Below are positions 1-4,895 of a stretch of 9,837 bases of DNA, piece after piece. Under the pieces are notes generated by a model. It made no database searches, had not been told where the DNA came from, and saw nothing but the letters and a program-made list of their open reading frames with translations. The stretch lies in contig QHPA01000211.1 in the NCBI GenBank assembly GCA_003218935.1, positions 1-9,837 on the forward strand, written 5' to 3'. Every line of letters begins with the position of its first letter. The first letter of the stretch is position 1. The stretch comes from Verrucomicrobiota bacterium. Its GTDB lineage: Bacteria; Verrucomicrobiota; Verrucomicrobiia; Limisphaerales; AV2. The position numbers were made by a program, and so were the translations under genes.

Positions 1-167
1 CTCAACGCTGGTGAAGTCGGGTCCGACGGATAAACGATTGATCCGGCAAACACCATAGGCCGCGAATCGTTGAAGTCGCCCGAGGGTGTTTTGTAGATGT
101 CGGCAATGAAGTCGGCGTGTGCGCCGGTGCAGAGCAGCAGCGCGCTGAGCAGCAGTGTGGTTTTCAT
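1..167 (-). CDS. Secreted protein of unknown function, N-terminal fragment (runs off the left edge)
   Basis: Read on the minus strand from an ATG at 167, this gives 55 codons without a stop before the window ends. The protein begins MKTTLLLSALLLCTGAHADF: a short basic start, a leucine-rich hydrophobic core and an AHA-D junction, which is a good Sec signal peptide with signal peptidase I cleavage after residue 18. The mature part (residues 19-55) is polar and not recognised. The ATG overlaps the stop of the upstream exosortase-like gene (ATGA), so the two are probably translationally coupled. A cargo, partner or accessory protein of that exosortase is a reasonable inference from the coupling, but the C-terminus, where a PEP-CTERM-type sorting signal would lie, is outside the window. 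Confidence 0.7.
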   Translation of the reverse strand, partial: MKTTLLLSALLLCTGAHADFIADIYKTPSGDFNDSRPMVFAGSIVYPSDPTSPAL

Positions 168-592
168 AATTCTCCTTTTTGTTTTTCCGAAGTTCGCAGA
201 ACGAGAAGCAAAATCAGCAATGGCACGAGCGACAGCGCGAAGAAAACCGGGCCGCCGTGCGTGTGGACCCAGGAATGAATCATCCGCGGGTCGATATGCT
301 CGCAGAGCATCGCCAGGACGCAAATCCGAAGGCCGTTACGAATAATCCCAAGCGGGACAGCCGCGAGAATTAGAATCATTCTTGGCACTGGCCGATGAAG
401 GAAGAGTATCGCCGCGACAATCGCAGTGGCTAAAAGCGCCAGATTAGCGTTGAGACCGCAACATTGCGGTTGCACATCAAGCCGGACGTTTTGCAACTGT
501 AACACTGTCCCGTCCTGGTCCACAGACTCGCCAAGGAAACGGAGGAATATTGTGGCCACCGTGGCCGAGCACCATTGAAGCATGTAAATCAT
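164..592 (-). CDS. Compact exosortase/archaeosortase-like membrane transpeptidase
   Basis: The 142-residue protein has about four hydrophobic segments (roughly residues 4-20, 48-66, 71-97 and 114-133). It carries the three catalytic positions of exosortases/archaeosortases in order: a Cys in QPQCCGLNAN (C44, next to C45), an Arg in IIRNGLRI (R89) and a His in VHTHGGPVFF (H110). In the family these enzymes sit in the cytoplasmic membrane and cleave C-terminal sorting signals of exported proteins. Typical exosortases are around 260-300 residues with extra N-terminal helices; this one holds only the catalytic core. The usual CSG motif reads CCG. I chose ATG 592 because AAGGA lies about 9 nt upstream; a longer reading from TTG 628 would start inside a palindromic repeat. 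The stop overlaps the next gene, which encodes a secreted protein. The family is fairly certain; the subfamily and substrate are unknown. Confidence 0.75.
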   Translation of the reverse strand: MIYMLQWCSATVATIFLRFLGESVDQDGTVLQLQNVRLDVQPQCCGLNANLALLATAIVAAILFLHRPVPRMILILAAVPLGIIRNGLRICVLAMLCEHIDPRMIHSWVHTHGGPVFFALSLVPLLILLLVLRTSEKQKGEL

Positions 593-611
593 CTCTTGAT
601 CGTCCTTTCGG

Positions 612-633
612 AGCTTGGAACGTTCCAAGCTAC
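612..633 (-). repeat. REP-like palindrome (GTAG plus hairpin) upstream of the exosortase start
   Basis: Positions 612-631 are a perfect 20-bp palindrome (AGCTTGGAACGTTCCAAGCT). On the minus strand it is directly preceded by GTAG, giving GTAG followed by a CTTGGAA/TTCCAAG hairpin. A GTAG tetranucleotide at the foot of a hairpin is the hallmark of REP sequences recognised by RAYT transposases. It ends about 20 nt before the ATG at 592, inside the exosortase leader, so it could also act as an RNA hairpin in the 5' UTR. A dimeric regulator site is the alternative reading. Confidence 0.5.
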
Positions 634-654
634 GAGCTTCCTGGTCCCGAGTCC

Positions 655-700
655 ATACGGTGTTTACCCACCTTTGAAATACGGTGTTAACCCACCTTTG
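655..700. repeat. Two-copy tandem repeat, 24-nt period
   Basis: The 22-nt core atacggtgtt(t/a)acccacctttg occurs at 655-676 and again at 679-700, with one mismatch and 2 nt between copies. It lies 60-110 nt upstream of the exosortase-like start on the opposite strand. It may be part of a dispersed intergenic repeat or a pair of regulator sites. Two copies are too few for a CRISPR array. Confidence 0.55.
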
Positions 701-817
701 TCATGGGTGTTGGCCTTGTCATTCCCTTGCCCTCTGAAACCGCCATCCATTGCTTGACACCCGGCTGGCCGGGGACTAGCAGTTACGCGGATTCTAACAA
801 ACTCAGGGGCGAATCCA

Positions 818-895
818 GTGAAGGCATTTCCTCCAGCCGCCAGCGGTTCACGACCGGCGAATCGGTTCGCCTTCACACTCATTGAACTGCTGTGA
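818..895 (+). pseudogene. Truncated prepilin-like gene head (leader plus FTLIELL, then stop)
   Basis: A GTG at 818, with AGGGG about 8 nt upstream, opens a 25-codon frame that ends FAFTLIELL followed directly by TGA at 893-895. FTLIELL is the start of the type IV prepilin / type II secretion pseudopilin helix, and the preceding 18 residues (basic and Ala/Pro-rich, ending R-F-A) look like a normal prepilin leader. The hydrophobic helix and the body are missing and the downstream sequence does not continue them in any frame. The next intact prepilin-like gene starts 134 nt downstream. I read this as a relic left by deletion or recombination within a tandem prepilin-like array. Confidence 0.65.
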
Positions 896-1029
896 TGTTC
901 ACGTTGAATCCATCGCCAAGCGCCAGCTATTCGACACGAACAGCTATTCATGTCTCCGCCGATGGAACTACGACAACGAACCGCACTGAGGGGTATAAGC
1001 CTGAGCCGTTGGGCACCGGAGTCGCGGCC

Positions 1030-1908
1030 ATGAACGCAACGCAGACCCAAACCGCGCCTGCCTTCACGCTGATCGAGCTGCTAGTCGTCATCGCGGTGGT
1101 CGCGATCCTGGCGGGCTTGCTTCTGCCAGCACTTTCCAAAGCCAAGGCACGAGCCCAAACCATCCAATGCCTGAATAACATGAAGCAGCTTCAACTCGCC
1201 TGGCACTTGTATGCGGATGACAACAACGACCGGCTTGCCGTGAATTGGAACGACGACGCGGGAGGCAAATATCCCGACGATCCAAGCTGGGTTTCAGGTT
1301 ACTTGACGTATGAGACGCTTCCATACGATCCGGCGTATTTCCCGCAGAGCACGAACACTTTATTGCTTGTGCCTGGCGGATACGGCAGTATCGGACCCTA
1401 CACGAAAAGTCCTGCCATCTACAAGTGCCCGGCGGATAAATCCTGGATTGAGATTGGTGGACAGAGACATCCACGGGTGCGAAGTGTTTCCATGAACTGT
1501 TACATGAACGGGGGGGAGGGAGGTGTTTGGTGTTACGTCTTTCAGAAAATGACGGATATCGTCAATCCGTCCCCATCCCAAGCCTTCGTGTTTGTGGACG
1601 AGCACGAGGACAGTATTACGATTGGTTTTTTTGCCGTTCTCGCAGGAACCATCTGGCCTGACACGCGGTGGCTGCAATTACCCGCGAGTCGTCATGGTGG
1701 CGCGTGCACGTTCTCTTTTGCAGACGGCCATGCGGAGATCAAGAAGTGGCGTGATCCGCGCACGCTTGTGCCGGTGAAACGCCAGGATATCCACCTCCTG
1801 CCAGGATGGACAGCTTTCGGGCTCCAGTCACCGCAGAACAAAGATGTGTTATGGTTGACGGAAAGAGCTTCGAGCAAAAAACCAGACGCTCCGCCAGATG
1901 TTCCGTAA
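1030..1908 (+). CDS. Prepilin-like protein with H-x9-DG C-terminal motif, copy 1
   Basis: The 292-residue protein starts with a short leader and [20 protein letters not shown]: the prepilin peptidase site (cleavage between A11 and F12), Glu5 of the mature protein (E16) and a hydrophobic helix. The soluble part contains CLNN, a Trp- and Asp-rich DDNNDRL segment, a CPADKS motif and, near the C-terminus, a His and a DG pair exactly nine residues apart (H222, D232-G233), which defines the large H-x9-DG family of PVC bacteria. Such proteins are expected to be exported and anchored or assembled at the envelope by type II secretion/type IV pilus-like machinery; individual roles are mostly unknown. 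I prefer ATG 1030 to the in-frame ATG at 892, which would bury the leader behind 46 unrelated residues. The ribosome-binding site is weak. The last dozen residues (Ser/Lys/Pro/Asp-rich) look like drifted or repeat-derived tail. Confidence 0.85.
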   Translation: MNATQTQTAPAFTLIELLVVIAVVAILAGLLLPALSKAKARAQTIQCLNNMKQLQLAWHLYADDNNDRLAVNWNDDAGGKYPDDPSWVSGYLTYETLPYDPAYFPQSTNTLLLVPGGYGSIGPYTKSPAIYKCPADKSWIEIGGQRHPRVRSVSMNCYMNGGEGGVWCYVFQKMTDIVNPSPSQAFVFVDEHEDSITIGFFAVLAGTIWPDTRWLQLPASRHGGACTFSFADGHAEIKKWRDPRTLVPVKRQDIHLLPGWTAFGLQSPQNKDVLWLTERASSKKPDAPPDVP

Positions 1909-1959
1909 TCGGTTCACCGTTCGTCTTCTGATCGGTTTAAAACTTCGAGTCCAACGTCG

Positions 1960-2037
1960 GCGACTTGTGTTCACGCGACGAAACCAATAAACGCAGTAGT
2001 CGGCGGCCCGGTAAGCTGTCGCGCATTGACAAGTCGC
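1960..2037. repeat. Nested inverted repeat between the two prepilin-like genes
   Basis: A 9-nt arm GCGACTTGT (1960-1968) pairs with ACAAGTCGC (2029-2037), and inside it CGCGAC (1974-1979) pairs with GTCGCG (2018-2023), with a similar number of unpaired bases on each side. Together they would fold into one long interrupted stem with an AC/GC-rich loop. No intact gene lies here. The structure suggests a mobile palindromic element or an RNA element ahead of the second gene. Its right arm overlaps the only available start codon of that gene, so it may have replaced the original leader. Confidence 0.5.
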
Positions 2038-2889
2038 GAAGGCGGAGCAGATTGCCGATGGTCGTCGCTGGTTGAACTGCTGGTGGTAATCGCGATCATC
2101 GCCATCCTCGCGGGCCTGCTGCTGCCGTCCGTGGCCAAGGCCAAGACCAAGGGACAGGGCATTCAATGCCTGAACAATCATCGGCAATTGATGCTCGCCT
2201 GGCGACTGTACAACGATGACAACAACGACCGCCTTTTGTTCGCCAGCCCGGGGCGCGACCCAAAGGACGATCGGTATGTCTGGGTGCTCGGCTGGATGGA
2301 TTTCGATCCGACCAATCCGTCCAACTGGGACGTGAACCAGGATATCAAACGCAGTCCCCTTTGGCCGTATTGCGGAAACTCGGTCGGGATCTGGAAATGC
2401 CCGGCTGACAAATCGACCATCAAACCGGCGCGCGGACCTTTGAAGCGACAAGTCGTGCCGCGCGTCCGCAGTATGTCCATGAACCTTTGGGTGGGCGGCT
2501 TCGGTGGGGAAGACTTCGGCCTTTCGGGCGGCGGCGTTTGGAGGATTTATTTGAAGGCCAACGAGATGATCGACCCCGGTCCCGCCCGCACGTTTGTGCT
2601 TCTGGATATGCGCGAGGACAGCATTGACATCGGCAATTTCGCCACCGACATGACCGGCTGGCCCGACCAGCCGAGCCAAACCGGTTTCTACGATTTGCCC
2701 GCGAGTTATCACAATCGCGCGGGCGGACTTTCTTTCGCCGACGGTCACTCTGAAATCAAACGCTGGCTGGACGAGCGCACCATGCCGCCGCTCGTCAAAG
2801 GCGGATTGATACCGGACATCCTTCCCTCACCGAACAACAAAGACGTTATTTGGCTGCAGGAGCGGTGCACTCGAAAAATAAAGGAATGA
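2026..2889 (+). CDS. Prepilin-like protein with H-x9-DG motif, copy 2, degraded N-terminus
   Basis: This protein (287 residues from TTG 2026) is homologous to the preceding gene product along its length: hydrophobic helix [43 protein letters not shown], and H229 nine residues before D239-G240. The oddity is the N-terminus: where AFTLIE is expected the sequence reads RWSSLVE, so both the small residue before the cleavage site and the Phe at +1 are lost, while Glu5 (E17) remains. No ATG lies in frame upstream of the helix; the frame is open back past 1921 without an ATG or GTG. An ATG at 2058 is in another frame and stops after five codons. The gene is either a recent pseudogene whose leader was replaced by repeat DNA, or a protein no longer processed by prepilin peptidase. 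Its stop lies one base from the stop of the convergent Hsp20 relic. Confidence 0.75.
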   Translation: MTSREGGADCRWSSLVELLVVIAIIAILAGLLLPSVAKAKTKGQGIQCLNNHRQLMLAWRLYNDDNNDRLLFASPGRDPKDDRYVWVLGWMDFDPTNPSNWDVNQDIKRSPLWPYCGNSVGIWKCPADKSTIKPARGPLKRQVVPRVRSMSMNLWVGGFGGEDFGLSGGGVWRIYLKANEMIDPGPARTFVLLDMREDSIDIGNFATDMTGWPDQPSQTGFYDLPASYHNRAGGLSFADGHSEIKRWLDERTMPPLVKGGLIPDILPSPNNKDVIWLQERCTRKIKE

Positions 2890-2890
2890 A

Positions 2891-3013
2891 TTACCCTGAT
2901 GAGCTGTCTTTGGTCTCCACAATGTTCACCTGCAGCACGAAATAACTGCGCCCTTCGGCGCCCGTTTCATTGGTCTTCGTCGCGCGATTTTCCGTTTTTG
3001 TAACCGTCGTCAT
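2891..3013 (-). pseudogene. 40-codon Hsp20 relic (N-terminal arm of a second small heat shock protein)
   Basis: An ATG at 3013, with AAAGGA about 6 nt upstream, opens a 40-codon frame. Its middle part, VLQVNIVETKD, resembles the segment that opens the alpha-crystallin domain in Hsp20 proteins (compare PALDVYEDKD in the neighbouring Hsp20), and the Thr/Lys/Glu-rich start resembles the flexible arm of such proteins. After ETKD the frame reads SSSG and stops; sequence beyond does not resemble an Hsp20. It follows the intact hsp20 gene by 53 nt on the same strand and has a similar leader (AAAGAAAGGA). I read it as a truncated second gene of an hsp20 pair. A functional small protein is possible because the translation signals are intact. 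Confidence 0.5.
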
Positions 3014-3029
3014 ATTGTTCCTTTCTTTT

Positions 3030-3054
3030 GCCGGCGGGCAGTGAGCCCGCCGGC
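3030..3054. other. Perfect 10-bp hairpin between hsp20 and the Hsp20 relic
   Basis: GCCGGCGGGC, a 5-nt loop AGTGA, and GCCCGCCGGC form a perfect 10-bp GC-rich stem 12 nt after the hsp20 stop. On the hsp20 strand it is followed by AAAAGAAAG rather than a T run, so it is not a classic intrinsic terminator. It may protect the 3' end of the hsp20 message or lower expression of the following frame. Confidence 0.6.
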
Positions 3055-3066
3055 GTTGAATTCGAA

Positions 3067-3534
3067 TCAGTTGACGTTCACTTGAATTTGTTTCGGTTTT
3101 GCCTCCTCCGTCTTCGGGAGTGTGACCGTCAGGATGCCATCTTTGTAGGTGGCTGTCGCCTTGTCGGACTGGACCGGTTTCGGCAGCGCCAGCGTTCGAT
3201 GGAACTTGCCGACGAACCGCTCGGCCCGATGCGTCTCGGCGTCCTGGTTCTTCTGCTCGTATTTCCGCTCGCCGGAGATGGTGAGCGTGCCGTCGTGAAA
3301 GGAAATGTCGATCTCCTCCCGCTTCATGCCGGGCAATTCCGCTTTGACAATCAGATTGTCCTTGTCCTCGTAAACGTCCAGAGCCGGCATCCGGCCGTTA
3401 AGCAACTCCATGTGCCGGGTGAACTCCCCGAACGGGGAATCAAACAGGCGATTGATTTCCTGGCTCAACGTGGAGAGTTGCTCCACCGGCGACCAGTTCC
3501 ACAAATCAGAATTTTGGTGTCGTATCAGTTTCAT
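3067..3534 (-). CDS. hsp20: Small heat shock protein Hsp20 (alpha-crystallin family)
   Basis: This 155-residue protein is a typical bacterial Hsp20: an N-terminal region ending around residue 49, then an alpha-crystallin domain (about 50-142) with the ELPG motif (66-69), a KREEIDISFHDGTLTISGERK core strand pair, and the hallmark GILTVTLPK (133-141), followed by a short tail ending IQVNVN with an I-x-V motif that docks between subunits. These ATP-independent holdases bind unfolding proteins in the cytoplasm and hand them to DnaK/ClpB. Length is normal. AAAGGA lies about 9 nt before the ATG. A sigma-54-like promoter candidate lies at 3578-3593 and two TGTG/CACA palindromes lie further upstream, suggesting activator control. 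A truncated second hsp20 follows on the same strand. Confidence 0.93.
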   Translation of the reverse strand: MKLIRHQNSDLWNWSPVEQLSTLSQEINRLFDSPFGEFTRHMELLNGRMPALDVYEDKDNLIVKAELPGMKREEIDISFHDGTLTISGERKYEQKNQDAETHRAERFVGKFHRTLALPKPVQSDKATATYKDGILTVTLPKTEEAKPKQIQVNVN

Positions 3535-3577
3535 AATTTTCGTCCTTTCTTTAGTTGTCCGTTGCTGACCCGGTTTC

Positions 3578-3593
3578 AGCTTTGCCCATGCCA
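3578..3593 (-). promoter_or_regulatory. Candidate sigma-54 (-24/-12) promoter for hsp20
   Basis: On the minus strand the sequence reads TGGCATGGGCAAAGCT. Compared with the sigma-54 consensus TGGCACG-N4-TTGCA, the GG at -24 and the GC at -12 are present with exact spacing, and the -24 block matches at six of seven positions; the -12 block reads AAGCT and is weaker. A start about 12 nt downstream would give a 5' UTR of roughly 30 nt before the ATG at 3534. I saw no convincing sigma-70 or CIRCE element here. Confidence 0.35.
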
Positions 3594-3680
3594 GCGGGCG
3601 TCTGGCGGCGAGAGAAAGTCATTAGTCCCGAAGATTCAGCCAGTTGGAAAAATACGCTTAAAACAGCTCCACGCGCCGGG

Positions 3681-3720
3681 TGTGAAATGCTGTCACACTT
3701 CGCGCTGTGTCATGTCACAG
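3681..3720. promoter_or_regulatory. Two TGTG...CACA inverted repeats upstream of hsp20 (possible activator sites)
   Basis: TGTGA-N7-TCACA at 3681-3697 and CTGTGTCATGTCACAG at 3705-3720 (seven of eight base pairs symmetric) lie next to each other. Their centres are roughly 120-145 nt upstream of the transcription start expected from the sigma-54-like site, the usual distance for a bacterial enhancer-binding protein. They also resemble CRP/FNR-type half sites. They lie in the gap between the oxidoreductase stop and hsp20, so hsp20 is the only gene they could plausibly control. Confidence 0.4.
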
Positions 3721-3732
3721 GTCGTCGTGCTG

Positions 3733-3750
3733 ATTCGTGTGAATTCGTGG
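3733..3750. repeat. Dispersed repeat, copy A (attcgtgtgaattcgtgg)
   Basis: This 18-mer matches 6170-6187 (attcgtgtcaattcgtgg) at 17 of 18 positions, about 2.4 kb away and in the same orientation. It lies just beyond the 3' end of the oxidoreductase gene, while the second copy lies beyond the other end of the same four-gene run. Each copy contains the tandem half unit attcgtg. Confidence 0.6.
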
Positions 3751-3756
3751 TTCAAA

Positions 3757-4389
3757 TCAGGCGAAACGATCCTCCGTCCACGGATCAGCCGTGTTCGAGT
3801 AACCGCGCACTTCCCAGAAACCAGGGATGTCGCGGTCGAGAAAGATGATTTCGCGGATGAACTTGGCCCCTTTCCAGGCGTAACGCTTTGGGATGATCAC
3901 GCGCGCCGGGCCGCCGTGCTCTTTCGACAACGGTTTGCCGTTCCACTGATGCGCTAGGAGCACGTCGTCGTCCATGCAGACCTCGAGCGGATTGTTGGTT
4001 GAGTAACCGTCGTAGCTCTTGAAGAAAACATGTGTGACCTTGGGCTTGGGCCGGACGAGCTCGGCGATGGTGAAAAACGCCACGCCTTCCCACACCATGT
4101 CGAATTGACTCCACGTGGTGACGCAATGAAAGTCGCTCGTGTCCGCAAACTGCGGCAGCGCCAAGAACTGCTCCCAGTTCAGCGTGACCGGGTTCTCGAC
4201 CAGGCCGTGGATTTTCAACTCCCATTTGTCGAGCGGGACTTCCGGCTGAAGGCCCAGGTCGAGCACGGGGAAATTGTGCACCTGCCGCTGGCCGGGCGGG
4301 AGCCGGTTCGTCGAGCGCCCGGCCGGCTTCGCCCTGCCCGCCATCTTCTGCGCCCAACGTTCTTTGGCGGCGATGTATTGATCTTTCAT
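3757..4389 (-). CDS. Cytoplasmic molybdopterin-dependent oxidoreductase (sulfite oxidase / MsrP catalytic-domain family)
   Basis: The 210-residue protein is a single sulfite-oxidase-type molybdopterin-binding domain. Seen in order: LPPGQ near residue 30, FPVLDLG (40-46), WELKIHGLVENPVTL (56-70), DFHCVTTWS with C89 as the expected molybdenum ligand, YSTNNPLE, DDDVLLAHQWNGKPL, and EHGGPARVIIPKRYAWKGAKFI near the C-terminus. It has no Tat signal, unlike MsrP (YedY), so a soluble cytoplasmic enzyme is likely; the substrate cannot be told from sequence. The ATG at 4389 overlaps the stop of the upstream toxin gene, with no strong ribosome-binding site, which points to translational coupling; an internal ATG at 4344 would also leave the whole domain. 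The stop codon lies within a few bases of a dispersed repeat. Confidence 0.87.
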   Translation of the reverse strand: MKDQYIAAKERWAQKMAGRAKPAGRSTNRLPPGQRQVHNFPVLDLGLQPEVPLDKWELKIHGLVENPVTLNWEQFLALPQFADTSDFHCVTTWSQFDMVWEGVAFFTIAELVRPKPKVTHVFFKSYDGYSTNNPLEVCMDDDVLLAHQWNGKPLSKEHGGPARVIIPKRYAWKGAKFIREIIFLDRDIPGFWEVRGYSNTADPWTEDRFA

Positions 4390-4676
4390 TCGATTTCAGG
4401 CTCGCCTCGCCAGACGCGAAGAACCTCGGCAACACGCTCGCGTCTTCTGACTCGGTAAATCATGCGAAAGGGACGCTCGACCAACTCACGAATCTTCGGG
4501 TCATTTGTCTCCGGCACCTTCCGACCGATGAAAGGATGCTGTTCGAGCAAGTTCACCTTGTGGAGAATTGCCAATCCCACTCGTTCTGCTGCGTCTGGGT
4601 TGTCCTGAGCGATGTAGCTTGTCAGCGCGAGGAGGTCACCGAGCGCTTCGGACGACCAGAAGATTTTGAACGCCAT
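4386..4676 (-). CDS. RelE/ParE-family toxin of a type II toxin-antitoxin pair
   Basis: The 96-residue protein shows the RelE/ParE plan: FKIFWSSEALGDLLALTSYIAQDNPDAA (helix pair), LLEQHPFIGRKVPE, the strand ELVERPFRMIYRVRRRERVAEVLRVWRGE and a short tail. ParE-like members poison gyrase, RelE-like members cleave mRNA on the ribosome; the sequence does not settle which. The gene starts inside the last 55 nt of the upstream antitoxin gene, a common arrangement, and its TGA overlaps the ATG of the downstream molybdenum enzyme. Length is normal and no frameshift is seen. Confidence 0.85.
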   Translation of the reverse strand: MAFKIFWSSEALGDLLALTSYIAQDNPDAAERVGLAILHKVNLLEQHPFIGRKVPETNDPKIRELVERPFRMIYRVRRRERVAEVLRVWRGEPEIE

Positions 4677-4858
4677 CGCTTCAGCCAGGAACGGAATTGT
4701 TTTTCGACTTCTTTATGCGGAACGCCCTCGCCCCGGTCCAGGCTCCGCTCGGCTTCCTTCAAGGCGGCAAGGAACTCTACAGGCGCGCGAATCTGCGCCA
4801 GCGAAGCGTCGATCGGCAGCCGCTCAATGGCGTCCATGACGAGTTCTTTGTCGCTCAT
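4622..4858 (-). CDS. Antitoxin of the RelE/ParE pair
   Basis: The 78-residue protein starts MSDKELVMDAIERLP and continues with a helical stretch (L20-E42) and GVPHKEVEKQFRSWLKRW, the pattern of short addiction-module antitoxins found directly upstream of ParE-like toxins. It overlaps the toxin gene by 55 nt. The last 18 residues (Arg/Ser/Lys-rich) are encoded within the toxin start region in another frame; related antitoxins usually end near the SW motif, so this tail may be a read-through extension after loss of an earlier stop. The start is 37 nt after the stop of the reductase-like gene, so the pair probably shares its transcript. Its DNA-binding type is not clear. Confidence 0.72.
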   Translation of the reverse strand: MSDKELVMDAIERLPIDASLAQIRAPVEFLAALKEAERSLDRGEGVPHKEVEKQFRSWLKRWRSKSSGRPKRSVTSSR

Positions 4859-4895
4859 GGGGCAACCCGTAGCGTTCGACTGTTAACTTGGCAAG

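Larger units (their letters stand above)
593..1029. other. Non-coding stretch made of repeats and a broken prepilin gene head
   Basis: No intact gene is supported here. It holds, from left to right, the ribosome-binding region of the exosortase-like gene (minus strand), a palindromic repeat at 612-633, a 24-nt tandem repeat at 655-700, unassigned sequence to about 800, the head of a prepilin gene at 818-895, and about 134 nt before the first intact prepilin-like gene in which I see nothing recognisable. Open frames exist on both strands but none has a protein-like composition or a ribosome-binding site apart from the truncated head. Confidence 0.6.

Noticed and set aside
97..373. Two plus-strand open frames opposite the exosortase-like gene
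   Set aside because: They are antisense shadows; the minus-strand frame has the exosortase residues and a signal-peptide gene coupled to it.
655..700. CRISPR-like repeat
   Set aside because: There are only two units with a 2-nt gap and no spacers; it is a tandem repeat, not an array.
754..782. TTGACA (754-759) with TAGCAG 17 nt downstream as a sigma-70 promoter for the prepilin genes
   Set aside because: The -35 is perfect but the -10 is poor, and a hexamer match alone is expected by chance in this length.
892..1029. 46-codon N-terminal extension of the first prepilin-like gene from ATG 892
   Set aside because: A prepilin leader should be short; the extension has no family similarity and overlaps the relic stop region, so ATG 1030 is preferred.
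1849..2748. Long open frame on the minus strand opposite the second prepilin-like gene
   Set aside because: The plus-strand frame has clear family motifs; the minus frame is Arg/His/Ala-rich without a recognisable domain and is an antisense shadow.
3030..3054. Intrinsic terminator for hsp20
   Set aside because: The stem is strong but no T run follows on the minus strand; it is listed as a hairpin only.
3028..3957. 309-codon open frame on the plus strand across hsp20 and the oxidoreductase 3' end
   Set aside because: It runs antisense to two well-supported genes and across their intergenic region, and its composition is shadow-like.
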